Source: UBA4582 sp047629195
GTDB taxonomy: Bacteria; Pseudomonadota; Gammaproteobacteria; Pseudomonadales; Azotimanducaceae
DNA: 64,000 nucleotides
Assembly: GCA_047629195.1 (NCBI GenBank)
Contig: JBLHWY010000003.1
Coordinates: 1-64,000, forward strand
Reading direction: 5' to 3'
A program made the translations under genes and the position numbers. Positions 9,330 through 17,216 of the stretch are shown in pieces; within the stretch, counting starts at the first letter, position 1; each line of letters begins with the position of its first letter. The notes below the pieces were generated by a model. That model made no database searches, had not been told where the DNA came from, and was given only the letters and a program-made list of their open reading frames with translations.

Positions 9330-10196
9330 ATGAAAATAGCAGTGGTAACAGGTACGAGCACGGGAATTGGTTATACCACGAGCCTTCATTTGGCACGTAA
9401 CGGATACCATGTTTTTGCTGGTATGCGGAATCTCACAAAATCTGACGCGCTCAAGGAGGCTGCAGCCAAAGAATCGCTGAAGCTTGAGGTGATTCAATTA
9501 GATGTCTGTGACAACCAGTCTGTTAGCACTGCTTTCGAACAGATCGAAAAAACAGGGCCAGTTGATGTCTTGATCAACAACGCTGGCATTGGCGGTTCTT
9601 CACCGCTTGAACTGACTCCGGAAGCTGAACACCGTCAGATGTTTGACACTAACTACTTTGGTGTGGTCAGCTGCATACAGGCTGTATTGCCGTCTATGCG
9701 GGAAAGAAATTCCGGGTGCATTGTGAACATTACTTCAGCCGTTGGGTTGATGGCGACTCCGAATCAAATCGCTTATTCAGCCTCAAAATGGGCCTTAGAA
9801 TGTCTAGGTGAAGCCTTGGCTCATGAAGTGTATCGCTTTGGCGTTAGGGTAGTGAATGTAGAGCCCGGCGTGATCATGACCAACATCTTCGAGAACTCTG
9901 CTGAACAAACACGGTATGACAAGACATCACCCTATCAACCTACGATGCGTCGTAATGGGAAAATGTTCGCCGCGGGTTTCAAAAGAGCGGTTCCTCCAGA
10001 ATCTGTCGCAGAGACAATTTTAGAAGCCATCTCAACAGATAACTATAAGCTACGTTGGCCGGTTGGACCAGATGCAGAGGGTTTTATGGCGGCCCGTAAT
10101 AAGGTGAGTGCTGAAGAATGGATCGAGATGGGTGGTGACCTTTCTGATGCTGAGTACAACGAAAGGTTTTTGGCTAAGTTTGGTGTTGCGTTATAG
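9330..10196 (+). CDS. Short-chain dehydrogenase/reductase
   Basis: 288-residue classical SDR. The dinucleotide site is TGTSTGIGYTT near residue 8. The NNAG motif appears as LINNAGIGGSS, the catalytic Ser as NITSAVG and the catalytic Tyr-Lys as YSASK. An Asp at the end of strand 3 (QLDV) is the usual adenine-side contact. The C-terminal extension past residue 200 is typical of retinol-dehydrogenase-like or 17-beta-HSD-like members. The substrate is unknown. The ribosome site AAGGAC lies ten bases before ATG. It ends just before a strong hairpin at 10248-10272. Confidence 0.92.
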   Translation: MKIAVVTGTSTGIGYTTSLHLARNGYHVFAGMRNLTKSDALKEAAAKESLKLEVIQLDVCDNQSVSTAFEQIEKTGPVDVLINNAGIGGSSPLELTPEAEHRQMFDTNYFGVVSCIQAVLPSMRERNSGCIVNITSAVGLMATPNQIAYSASKWALECLGEALAHEVYRFGVRVVNVEPGVIMTNIFENSAEQTRYDKTSPYQPTMRRNGKMFAAGFKRAVPPESVAETILEAISTDNYKLRWPVGPDAEGFMAARNKVSAEEWIEMGGDLSDAEYNERFLAKFGVAL

Positions 10197-10247
10197 CGGC
10201 GCAACTTAAAAACGATCAGAATCGATATTTATCTCTATCTCTAAACG

Positions 10248-10272
10248 TGGGCACTATTAAAAATAGTGCCCA
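10248..10272. terminator. Perfect 11-bp stem hairpin between convergent genes
   Basis: The arms TGGGCACTATT and AATAGTGCCCA pair perfectly around a three-base AAA loop. The hairpin sits between the SDR stop (10196) and the stop of the leftward GST-like gene (10290). No long T-run follows on either strand, so it may act as a bidirectional terminator or as a 3' stabilising hairpin. Confidence 0.6.
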
Positions 10273-10289
10273 GGTCATATTTAGCTGGT

Positions 10290-11048
10290 CTAAAAATCGA
10301 TTGGTAATTCTAGATGCTCAGTGAATATGGCATCGCGTTGTTCCACTAGGACGGGGTCAAACTCTCCTAGCGAAGCGCCAACAACACTCCACGATTTCCT
10401 CAGGAAACCAGGCATCGGATTTTGCTCATGTGGGTAAGTTTCTAGCATCTGTGAGAAATAGGCCCAATGAACGTCGGCGGCACTCAAGCGATTACCTACC
10501 AGATACTTGCTGCCGATATGTCGTTGGGATTTAATCTGTTGAGTCAGACAATCCAAAATTTGCCTAATTCTCTGCAGTGCTCGATCTGCCTTCTCAGTTG
10601 AGAAATAGTCCTTGTACATTGGGGTGCCCAAAATCTTTTCACCCTGTTTGTCATAGCCTGTTTTAAGCATCAACAAACGACCATTCCATGCGAAGCCATC
10701 TTCGCCAGCAATTTCGTTAATAAGACCTGTGACTAGCATCCGCTCTGTGATGTCGTCGGGCAATAGCGAAGCGCCTGAGCCAATACGCTCTGCGAGTTCA
10801 ATAATTTCCATCGCGCGGACGCGGGGAGACTCGTCGTTGTACATGACGATGGGGGCATTTCGATGCTTTGTCCAGTCAACGATGTCTTGATTTTCTTCAC
10901 CGCCGGATTGCGCGACGACTTGAAAAGGTACGTTGCGTAAGCGAAGAATTGCTTTCGCTGCCTCGCCCCAGGGGCCAGGTACGAGGCGTGTACAGATGAT
11001 TCTGACACCTGAAGATTGTTTTGCTTGTTCAAGACTAATATAATCCAA
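10290..11048 (-). CDS. Glutathione S-transferase-like protein
   Basis: 252 residues with a thioredoxin-like N-terminal domain (ICTRLVPGPWGEAAKAILRL, then NAPIVMYNDESPRVRAMEI, the ES pair being the usual gamma-glutamyl contact). An all-alpha C-terminal domain follows (YLVGNRLSAADVHWAYF, the GST N-capping/hydrophobic staple region). It is the last gene of a leftward cluster, 62 bp after the NeuD-like gene. The cluster also holds a second, dissimilar GST at its start. Detoxification or glutathione-dependent catabolism is likely, and the substrate is not recognisable. Confidence 0.82.
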   Translation of the reverse strand: MDYISLEQAKQSSGVRIICTRLVPGPWGEAAKAILRLRNVPFQVVAQSGGEENQDIVDWTKHRNAPIVMYNDESPRVRAMEIIELAERIGSGASLLPDDITERMLVTGLINEIAGEDGFAWNGRLLMLKTGYDKQGEKILGTPMYKDYFSTEKADRALQRIRQILDCLTQQIKSQRHIGSKYLVGNRLSAADVHWAYFSQMLETYPHEQNPMPGFLRKSWSVVGASLGEFDPVLVEQRDAIFTEHLELPIDF

Positions 11049-11110
11049 GATTTATACCTTTGTAGGGTCGTTAGTTTGTTGGTGTGTAAGCAGTCGTCGT
11101 GCTTGTGTTT

Positions 11111-11674
11111 TTATCTATCGAGTTTGCGGGCGGGGTTGCCAACGTAAACTGAATCAGGATCTGCGTCTTTGACTAAAACTGCTCCTGTTCCAATTGTGGT
11201 GCGAGCACCAACTTTGGTGCCAGGCTTTATCGTTGCCCCGCCACCAATAAATACATCTGGTCCCGTTTCAACTCTTCCGCAGAGGATCGATCCTGTCCCG
11301 AAAAACGAAAATTCACCGATCTTATTGTCGTGCTCAATAGAGCTTAGTGCGTTCTGCACAACGCCATCACCTATGATTGCGTTCATGCCAATTACTGTCT
11401 GCGGGCCCACAAAAATATTGCACCCAAGAATAGCCGAGGCACTAACATAAGCAGTGGGATGAATAAGGTTCACTACTCGGTCACGACCGATCTGAGCAAT
11501 GAGCTGTTTGCGTTGCACCTTATCTTCCGTGGTTAGGAAAACGTCGCTTGACTCTGCTGGATATTGGTCTGTTACTTTGATATCTGTGTAGCCAATGAGT
11601 TCAGCAAGTTCTTTGGCTTGCCGGGTCAGAATGTTAGCTTCCTCGCCAAATATTACTAAATGCTTATGATTCAT
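11111..11674 (-). CDS. NeuD-like left-handed beta-helix acyltransferase
   Basis: 187 residues. The N-terminal ~65 residues resemble the small nucleotide-like domain of NeuD/PglD proteins (HLVIFGEEANILTRQAKEL). Hexapeptide repeats then form a left-handed beta-helix (HPTAYVSASAILGCNIFVG, then IGDGVVQNALSSIEHDNKIG, then GARTTIGTGAVLVKD, ending in VYVGNPARKL). The SIEHD His matches the catalytic histidine position in this family. It probably transfers an acetyl or acyl group from CoA to a sugar amine or similar. Its start overlaps the upstream M24 peptidase gene by 11 bp, yet no other sugar-pathway genes are nearby, which is unusual. Confidence 0.88.
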   Translation of the reverse strand: MNHKHLVIFGEEANILTRQAKELAELIGYTDIKVTDQYPAESSDVFLTTEDKVQRKQLIAQIGRDRVVNLIHPTAYVSASAILGCNIFVGPQTVIGMNAIIGDGVVQNALSSIEHDNKIGEFSFFGTGSILCGRVETGPDVFIGGGATIKPGTKVGARTTIGTGAVLVKDADPDSVYVGNPARKLDR

Positions 11675-13031
11675 TTGTACCTTTCATTAGCGGGGCACCG
11701 TCTTTCGATTCAGATGGGATCAGGATGAATTCCTGCTGTCGCCCATCTATGTATTGCGTCGTTTTGCCATCAAAAAAAGCATCTTCCTCTAGTTTGAATT
11801 TGACGGCTTGCCCGTTCCACTCAGGCACGTCAACGGTTGTATTTAACTCAATTGAGTAGGCCGTGTTTTGATGCATCGGAAAATCTCCTCTGCCGACGGT
11901 ATCTCCCTGATTATCCCACATACCTATGGTGGGACCGGCAGCATGCCCATGATAGCCAATCGGATGAGTGTAAATAGAGGGCCGGATACCTTCGTCGATT
12001 GCTTGCAGACGTGCCGCACGCAATATTTCGTTTCCGGTACGACCAACCTTGAATTTTGAGGTCAATATGTCCTGTAACCGATTACTCGTTTTGAGTCCTG
12101 CGATTAAGCCAGAGGGTGCTTCGCGCTCACCTGGGCGTAATACATAGGCATGTTGCTGAGTGTCAGTATTCAAACGAAGGTAGGTGATGCCGAAATCAAC
12201 ATGGAGCAGGTCGCCGGACATGATTATGCCGTCACTCACTTCACTATTGGCTCGTTGGATGCCCACCGATGGATGAAACCAGGTGGTAAGCCGTAACGCT
12301 CTGATTCGATCTCGATACCACCACCTGACGTCGTCTGTCGTGGTGACGCCAGGGGTGATAGCCGTTCTGGAAAAACCTTCAGCTATTATGTTGTGGGCAA
12401 TCTTGACGATGGAGGGGTATATTTTCATCTCTTCTTTTGTTCTGGTTTCAAGCCAACTTGCAGCGAGATTTTCAGCAGAGACGACTTTGCTTCTTTGTTG
12501 TGAAGTCAGGGCCGATATAAAACCACCATACTCAGCATGGGTTAGACCATCTGCAAGTGCGAATGTTGAAGAGGTGTTAATACCAATGTTAGCTGGATTC
12601 TTCGCATCGATGAAATCAGCGAGCGCTTGCCACTGGTCTGATTGCTCTTCAGGATTCCAAATGGGCTTGAAGAAATCGCCAACGCCATATCTGGATACGG
12701 CATATCCATTGACGCCTTTATCTCCTTCGTCGACAAATACGAGAATAGTTCTTCTGCGGGCTGCAAAGGCTGTCCCGGGCAGCATCGTTTTTACAACAGG
12801 GTCTTCGTTATATTCCCGCGCAATAATGACCCACATGCTAATGCTTTCGCGTCGCATTAACTTCTCAGGCAATGAACTGAGGCGTCCAGCGAGCAGGCGA
12901 TCTACAATCGCTGCTCGCTGTTTCATTGGCAAAATAGCTTCGTTGCCATCCGCAAATACGGGCACGCTAGTGATGATGGTAGTTGTGATACCACCCAGTA
13001 AGGCAATTAGGCTAGGTATACGCTTAGCCAT
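11664..13031 (-). CDS. Secreted M24-family metallopeptidase (Xaa-Pro aminopeptidase-like)
   Basis: 455 residues with a Sec signal peptide ending near VFA. The C-terminal pita-bread domain keeps the expected metal ligands: Asp in LLHVDFGITY, a second Asp a few residues later (NTDTQQH), His in THPIGYHGH, Glu in AYSIELN and Glu in FKLEEDAFF. The N-terminal domain resembles creatinase-type domains. It would cleave Xaa-Pro or related peptides in the periplasm. Both ends overlap neighbours (8 bp with the GST upstream, 11 bp with the NeuD-like gene downstream), so the three genes are likely translated as a coupled set. The C-terminal end is Lys/Asp-rich without a further domain. Confidence 0.9.
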   Translation of the reverse strand: MAKRIPSLIALLGGITTTIITSVPVFADGNEAILPMKQRAAIVDRLLAGRLSSLPEKLMRRESISMWVIIAREYNEDPVVKTMLPGTAFAARRRTILVFVDEGDKGVNGYAVSRYGVGDFFKPIWNPEEQSDQWQALADFIDAKNPANIGINTSSTFALADGLTHAEYGGFISALTSQQRSKVVSAENLAASWLETRTKEEMKIYPSIVKIAHNIIAEGFSRTAITPGVTTTDDVRWWYRDRIRALRLTTWFHPSVGIQRANSEVSDGIIMSGDLLHVDFGITYLRLNTDTQQHAYVLRPGEREAPSGLIAGLKTSNRLQDILTSKFKVGRTGNEILRAARLQAIDEGIRPSIYTHPIGYHGHAAGPTIGMWDNQGDTVGRGDFPMHQNTAYSIELNTTVDVPEWNGQAVKFKLEEDAFFDGKTTQYIDGRQQEFILIPSESKDGAPLMKGTNES

Positions 13032-13713
13032 TCTTTGCTTTCTCTATTGCTGCATTTCGCATCTTGGCTTCGGTGCCGTCAAGCCTTGCTTTCATTCCGC
13101 GTTTCATTTCATCGATGACTTTTTCTGCGTATTCGTTCTTTTGTATCTTCTCCCAGTATGCCGCCACTTTTTCTGCGCCGGGTATGGGGTTTTCGCCGCC
13201 CAATCTTGGCACCGTACCCTGACACATCCACAAAGCCGGCACCAATGTACAGTCTGCTCGTGTTAGCTTGTTGCCCACAGCAAATTCGCCGGTACCAATA
13301 TGTTGTTCTAACGCGCCGATGCCGCGGTCAACCTGTCCTAACAGCAAATCTAATATGCCTTGGTTCGGTGTTTTAGTCATGAGTTGAGATAACGACATGA
13401 AGATATTGTTCATGAGGTAGATATCTGCGATGCGGGATATTGTACGTACTTGTGCACGCTCCATAGGAGTATCACCAACCATGGATTTCTTAGGATAAAT
13501 ATCATCAAGATACTCTGAAATGATTTCTGACTCAGGAATAAGTGTGCCATCCACATCAAGCACTGGGATTCTACCGATGGGGGATACTTCCTTGAATTTC
13601 CCCGTCATAAATTCCGTCGGTACGACAAACTTAATATCTGTAATGCCCATGGCGTAAATTTGCATCCGGACTTTTGCGGAATATGGGCTAAGGTCGCCTG
13701 TCATTAATATCAC
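13024..13713 (-). CDS. Glutathione S-transferase
   Basis: 229 residues. The N-terminal thioredoxin-fold begins MILMTGDLSPYSAKVR, with Ser in the active-site turn. It continues with the cis-Pro strand GRIPVLDVDG and the gamma-glutamyl-binding PESEIISEYL. The helical C-terminal domain contains FAVGNKLTRADCTLVPALW. It fits the zeta/stringent-starvation-like soluble GST group. It is the first gene of the leftward set and its final codons overlap the M24 start by 8 bp. The region upstream (13714-13920) is shared with the divergent aldolase gene. Confidence 0.9.
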   Translation of the reverse strand: MILMTGDLSPYSAKVRMQIYAMGITDIKFVVPTEFMTGKFKEVSPIGRIPVLDVDGTLIPESEIISEYLDDIYPKKSMVGDTPMERAQVRTISRIADIYLMNNIFMSLSQLMTKTPNQGILDLLLGQVDRGIGALEQHIGTGEFAVGNKLTRADCTLVPALWMCQGTVPRLGGENPIPGAEKVAAYWEKIQKNEYAEKVIDEMKRGMKARLDGTEAKMRNAAIEKAKNG

Positions 13714-13920
13714 TTTTGTTCTCCATTTCGAATTGAGTTGGCAGGGTACCTCAGTCGCACTCCTGTCTTACCCTTTTATCTTATAGGGAAGACGTCGAGC
13801 TAACAAACTCAGGTCTTGAGCGTGTACGTGTACGTGTCCGAGTTCTTGGGGATTACCGTTCTGGGTTGCACCTCAAAAATTAAACGATAGACTGAACCCT
13901 CAAATAAATAGGACGCAGAT

Positions 13921-14586
13921 ATGATTCAGAAAGACACATCCGAAGTTCGCCAATCCATTATTGATGCCTGTTTGTGGATGAATAGCTCTGGCTTGAATCA
14001 AGGAACCTCTGGCAACGTGAGCGTTCGAACAGATAAAGGTATCTTGATTACGCCAAGTAGTCTGCCTTATGAAGAAATGCGTACAGAAGATATTATTTTG
14101 CTGCCGGGCGATGGCATGTCAGGTGACTCTATCGGCGATCACCGCCCTTCCTCTGAGTGGAAGTTCCACTCTTCGATATATAAGGAACGTGAAGATATTC
14201 AGTCCGTCGTTCACGGCCATTCTACCTACGCGACGGCGCTATCTATGCTGCGACGCGATATCCCAGCGGTTCATTATATGATTGGCATTTTTGGTGGCGA
14301 TAGCATTCGCTGCGCGGACTACGCTCATTACGGTAGCCAAGAGCTCTCAGATAATGCGCTGATTGCTCTGAAAGACAGAACCGGTTGTTTGCTTGGTACT
14401 CATGGAATGATTGCATGCGGAGGCGATTTACAACAAGCGCTGTGGCGTGCAGGTGAACTTGAAGCGCTGTGCCAGCAATACTTGCTGGCGTGTCAGTTGG
14501 GTGAGCCACATGTGTTATCTGCGAAGCAAATTGAAGAGGTCAGAGCGCGCATGGACACAGGTTACGGCGTTTGGCCGAAAGAATAG
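13921..14586 (+). CDS. Class II aldolase/adducin-family protein
   Basis: 221 residues, the normal size for L-fuculose-phosphate aldolase relatives. It has the GTSGNVSVR phosphate-binding loop, SSEWKFH (catalytic Glu), VVHGHSTYATAL (two zinc His) and LGTHGMIACG (third zinc His). It would cleave or epimerise a phosphorylated ketose or aldose. The substrate is open, because no sugar kinase or isomerase lies nearby. The intergenic region upstream has a short TGTACG-type repeat at about 13820-13836 and is shared with the divergent GST operon. Confidence 0.92.
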   Translation: MIQKDTSEVRQSIIDACLWMNSSGLNQGTSGNVSVRTDKGILITPSSLPYEEMRTEDIILLPGDGMSGDSIGDHRPSSEWKFHSSIYKEREDIQSVVHGHSTYATALSMLRRDIPAVHYMIGIFGGDSIRCADYAHYGSQELSDNALIALKDRTGCLLGTHGMIACGGDLQQALWRAGELEALCQQYLLACQLGEPHVLSAKQIEEVRARMDTGYGVWPKE

Positions 14587-14759
14587 GCAGCTCTTTACTT
14601 GAGTTCCTGAATTGACTCTTTCCTGACGGCAACATTCCTAGTTGTCGGGGGAACGGTGGTTCGCCTTAAATTTTCATCGATGCCAGAGCCAGCAGTCCTG
14701 TAGTGGAGTACTCAAATGTGCGTACTTTCTCCTGAAAGGGGCCCATGTTGTCGGCCATG

Positions 14760-15365
14760 CTAAGTATGGTTCCAGTTGTCAGGATCCTCCGAAACATTGG
14801 GCGACAAACCAATAAGGTCGCCGTCGGTATGAACCCCCAATCCTAAGACCGTTCTGTTTGCATAATTAAAGTAGGCAACAACCTGATTTATTTCAAGGAT
14901 CTCACCATCATCCCAGCCAGATGAGCGTAATTTGCTAATATCTTCTTCGAGCATTTGTGCCGGTGTGCAGCTCAACTTTTTTGTATAGCGCATTGCCGCT
15001 GTCTGCCTGTCATTAAATACATTTGAAAAATCTTCTGACTCAAGCGCCAGACGTATTTGTTTAGAACGTTCATTATTATCGACCAGCCGTTCCATCCCAG
15101 AAAAGTGATGATCAACACAGTAGCGACAACCATTCAACATGCTCGTTAGTACGCCCATGGCCTCGAGAAACCATTTAGGGATTTTATTACCTGTATGGTG
15201 CAGTACATTCTTGTACAAGACCATATGGCCTTCCATCGTATGAGGCCGTAAGCTATGGGCGAGCATGATGTTATCTACATTGTTATCTGGCCCCTTCACT
15301 CTTTTGTAGAGTTTGAGTAGCTTGCCTTCCGCTTGCTTAAAAGGGATATGTTTAATCCAACTCAT
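14760..15365 (-). CDS. Carboxymuconolactone decarboxylase-family (AhpD-like) protein
   Basis: 201 residues with the AhpD-type redox motif: NGCRYCVDHH, a CxxC followed two residues later by His. Its length and sequence match peroxidase-related CMD proteins with the helical fold. It probably acts as a thiol-dependent peroxide reductant or a related redox protein. It lies 104 bp downstream of the co-oriented antiporter gene. The Cys pair is intact, so unlike the gene at 21259 there is no UGA here. Confidence 0.9.
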   Translation of the reverse strand: MSWIKHIPFKQAEGKLLKLYKRVKGPDNNVDNIMLAHSLRPHTMEGHMVLYKNVLHHTGNKIPKWFLEAMGVLTSMLNGCRYCVDHHFSGMERLVDNNERSKQIRLALESEDFSNVFNDRQTAAMRYTKKLSCTPAQMLEEDISKLRSSGWDDGEILEINQVVAYFNYANRTVLGLGVHTDGDLIGLSPNVSEDPDNWNHT

Positions 15366-15469
15366 ATTATCTCCTTTAACTTTTTCAAAGGGTTACTGAA
15401 ATTTGTGCCTAAATATTTTTTACCAAATTTTAACTAATATTCCTTAGCTATCCTGTTTGCTTTACAGTT

Positions 15470-16789
15470 TCATAGCGTCATAGCTGCGATCCAACCGAAT
15501 ATTAATAACGGGATATTGTAGTGTATGAACGTGGGTACTACGGTATCCCATATATGATCGTGTTGTCCGTCAACATTCAAACCTGCAGTAGGACCCAAGG
15601 TTGAATCTGAAGCAGGAGACCCTGCGTCGCCAAGTGCTCCAGCAGTACCCACCAAGGCAGCGGTCGCCATGGCCGAAAAGCCAAGGTCCATACAGAGAGG
15701 GACATACAAGGCCGCAATAATAGGGACAGTTGAAAATGAAGACCCAATTCCCATGGTGATTAACAAACCGATCACTAGCATCATGACCGCTGCTATCGCT
15801 TTGCTACCATCAAGGGCACTAGAAGTTGATGCAACTAAATCAGTGATGCTGCCTGTTGTTTTCATCACTTCTGCAAAACCTGATGCGGTAATCATAATGA
15901 AGCCTATCATTGCCATCATCGCGATGCCCTTGCTAAACAAATCCTGAGTTTGATTCCACTTAACAACACCGGACGCCGTGAAGATTAAAATACCCGTCAA
16001 CGCGCCCATAATCATTGAGCTGCTATAGAGTTGCATTGATAATGCAGAGACAATAGCAAGTAGGCTAACGATAAGTGATTTTCTGTCAATTGTTGCTAAT
16101 GCTGGTTCAAGGCTATTAGTTACAGGCGCATCGTATTGTCTAGGATTTCGATACGTAAAAAAGACGGCAACTAACAAGCCAACTAGCATCCCGCATGCAG
16201 AAATCAGCATTGAGAGAGGTACGTCCACTGCATCAATAGTTAGGCCGTTGCTCAACAAATTTTTATGTAGTATCTCAAACAAGTAAATGCCACCGAACCC
16301 CACCGGTAATATTAAAAAAGGCGTTGCCAAGCCAAAGGTAATCACGCAGGCAATCAATCTTCGATCCATTTGAAGCTGTGCAAAAACCGCTAACAAGGGC
16401 GGAATAACAATTGGGATAAAAGCAATATGTATAGGAACGATATTTTGTGAAGATATCGCAATGAGCAATATCGAAGTGATCAATATGGATTTTATCCATG
16501 TTTCTGAAGCGCTATCCCCTCGGCCTGTCTTTTCGATAATTGATCTAGCTAATACATCGGTGATGCCCGAGCGCGATATTGCCACCGCAAAAGCCCCTAA
16601 CAGCCCATAGCTAAGTGCGATAGTCGCACCGCCACTTAGCCCATTCTGAAAGGCATTTACTGTCTCAAGAAAAGTTAGACCTGACCAAACACCACCGGCA
16701 AGCGCGCCCAAGCACAATGCCAATATGACATTAACTCTGAAAAGACTGAGAATAAGTACCAGGCTAACTGCGAGCACGACTGCATTCAT
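15470..16789 (-). CDS. Na+/H+ antiporter-family (NhaC-like, YuiF type) membrane carrier
   Basis: About 439 residues from the ATG encoding MNAVVLAV, with an in-frame GTG 16 codons further upstream as an alternative. It has eleven or twelve hydrophobic segments. Family signs are the glycine-rich ALCLGALAGG region, the IAISSQNIVPIHIAFIP stretch, and the C-terminal GTAGALGDAGSPASD loop with acidic residues in the transport path. Cation or organic-cation/proton exchange at the inner membrane is expected, and some relatives move other solutes. The co-oriented AhpD-like gene follows. Confidence 0.85.
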   Translation of the reverse strand: MNAVVLAVSLVLILSLFRVNVILALCLGALAGGVWSGLTFLETVNAFQNGLSGGATIALSYGLLGAFAVAISRSGITDVLARSIIEKTGRGDSASETWIKSILITSILLIAISSQNIVPIHIAFIPIVIPPLLAVFAQLQMDRRLIACVITFGLATPFLILPVGFGGIYLFEILHKNLLSNGLTIDAVDVPLSMLISACGMLVGLLVAVFFTYRNPRQYDAPVTNSLEPALATIDRKSLIVSLLAIVSALSMQLYSSSMIMGALTGILIFTASGVVKWNQTQDLFSKGIAMMAMIGFIMITASGFAEVMKTTGSITDLVASTSSALDGSKAIAAVMMLVIGLLITMGIGSSFSTVPIIAALYVPLCMDLGFSAMATAALVGTAGALGDAGSPASDSTLGPTAGLNVDGQHDHIWDTVVPTFIHYNIPLLIFGWIAAMTL

Positions 16790-17216
16790 TTCTAAAATCT
16801 CATTGATAGTGTCATTGTTTCTAATATGTAAAAACACGGGTGCAGTGTAGATCGAATTTCAATGAGAATGGAATAAATAAAATACCGCGCCTCCCCAAAA
16901 ACTTCCATGATTGAATCGTCCTTTCAGATAATCCGGTTCCAGAACGCTTCGACAGAGTTGAATGGGTTAAAAAGAAGCTGCTTTGGCTGCTGGTGCTACA
17001 CCAGAATTTTGTGAAATTGTAGAGAAAGGCATGACCAGTTAACAACTAGTAATTATCCAGAAACTAAGATCTCTATGGTTACTTCCCGACAGCCTATTGA
17101 TTTGTAATCAAACAGGTCTGAAAAGTCCTGTTTGGTTTGCTTTAAACCAGCATTTAAGGACGGGAACTAACTGGTTAAACAAAGGAAAGAAGCGCACTCC
17201 AAGTGTGCTTTCTGAG
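16790..17216. other. Intergenic region between antiporter and YD-like lipoprotein genes
   Basis: About 427 bp without a credible gene. It serves as the 5' region of the leftward antiporter gene and the 3' region of the leftward lipoprotein gene. I see a hairpin at 17190-17210, described separately. Short open frames here have no ribosome site or recognisable content. Confidence 0.6.
17190..17210 (-). terminator. Possible intrinsic terminator of the YD-like lipoprotein gene
   Basis: On the minus strand AAGCACAC and GTGCGCTT pair with one A-C mismatch around a TTGGA loop and are followed by CTTTCCTTTG. It begins 7 bp beyond the stop of the lipoprotein gene. The pyrimidine-rich tail is weak, so this is a moderate call. 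Confidence 0.5.

Noticed and set aside
12283..13266. 327-codon rightward open frame
   Set aside because: It lies wholly opposite the M24 peptidase and GST genes, whose motifs are intact; its own translation shows no fold or motif.
13801..13850. TGTACG short repeat upstream of the aldolase
   Set aside because: Only about two and a half units; too short to call a regulatory array.
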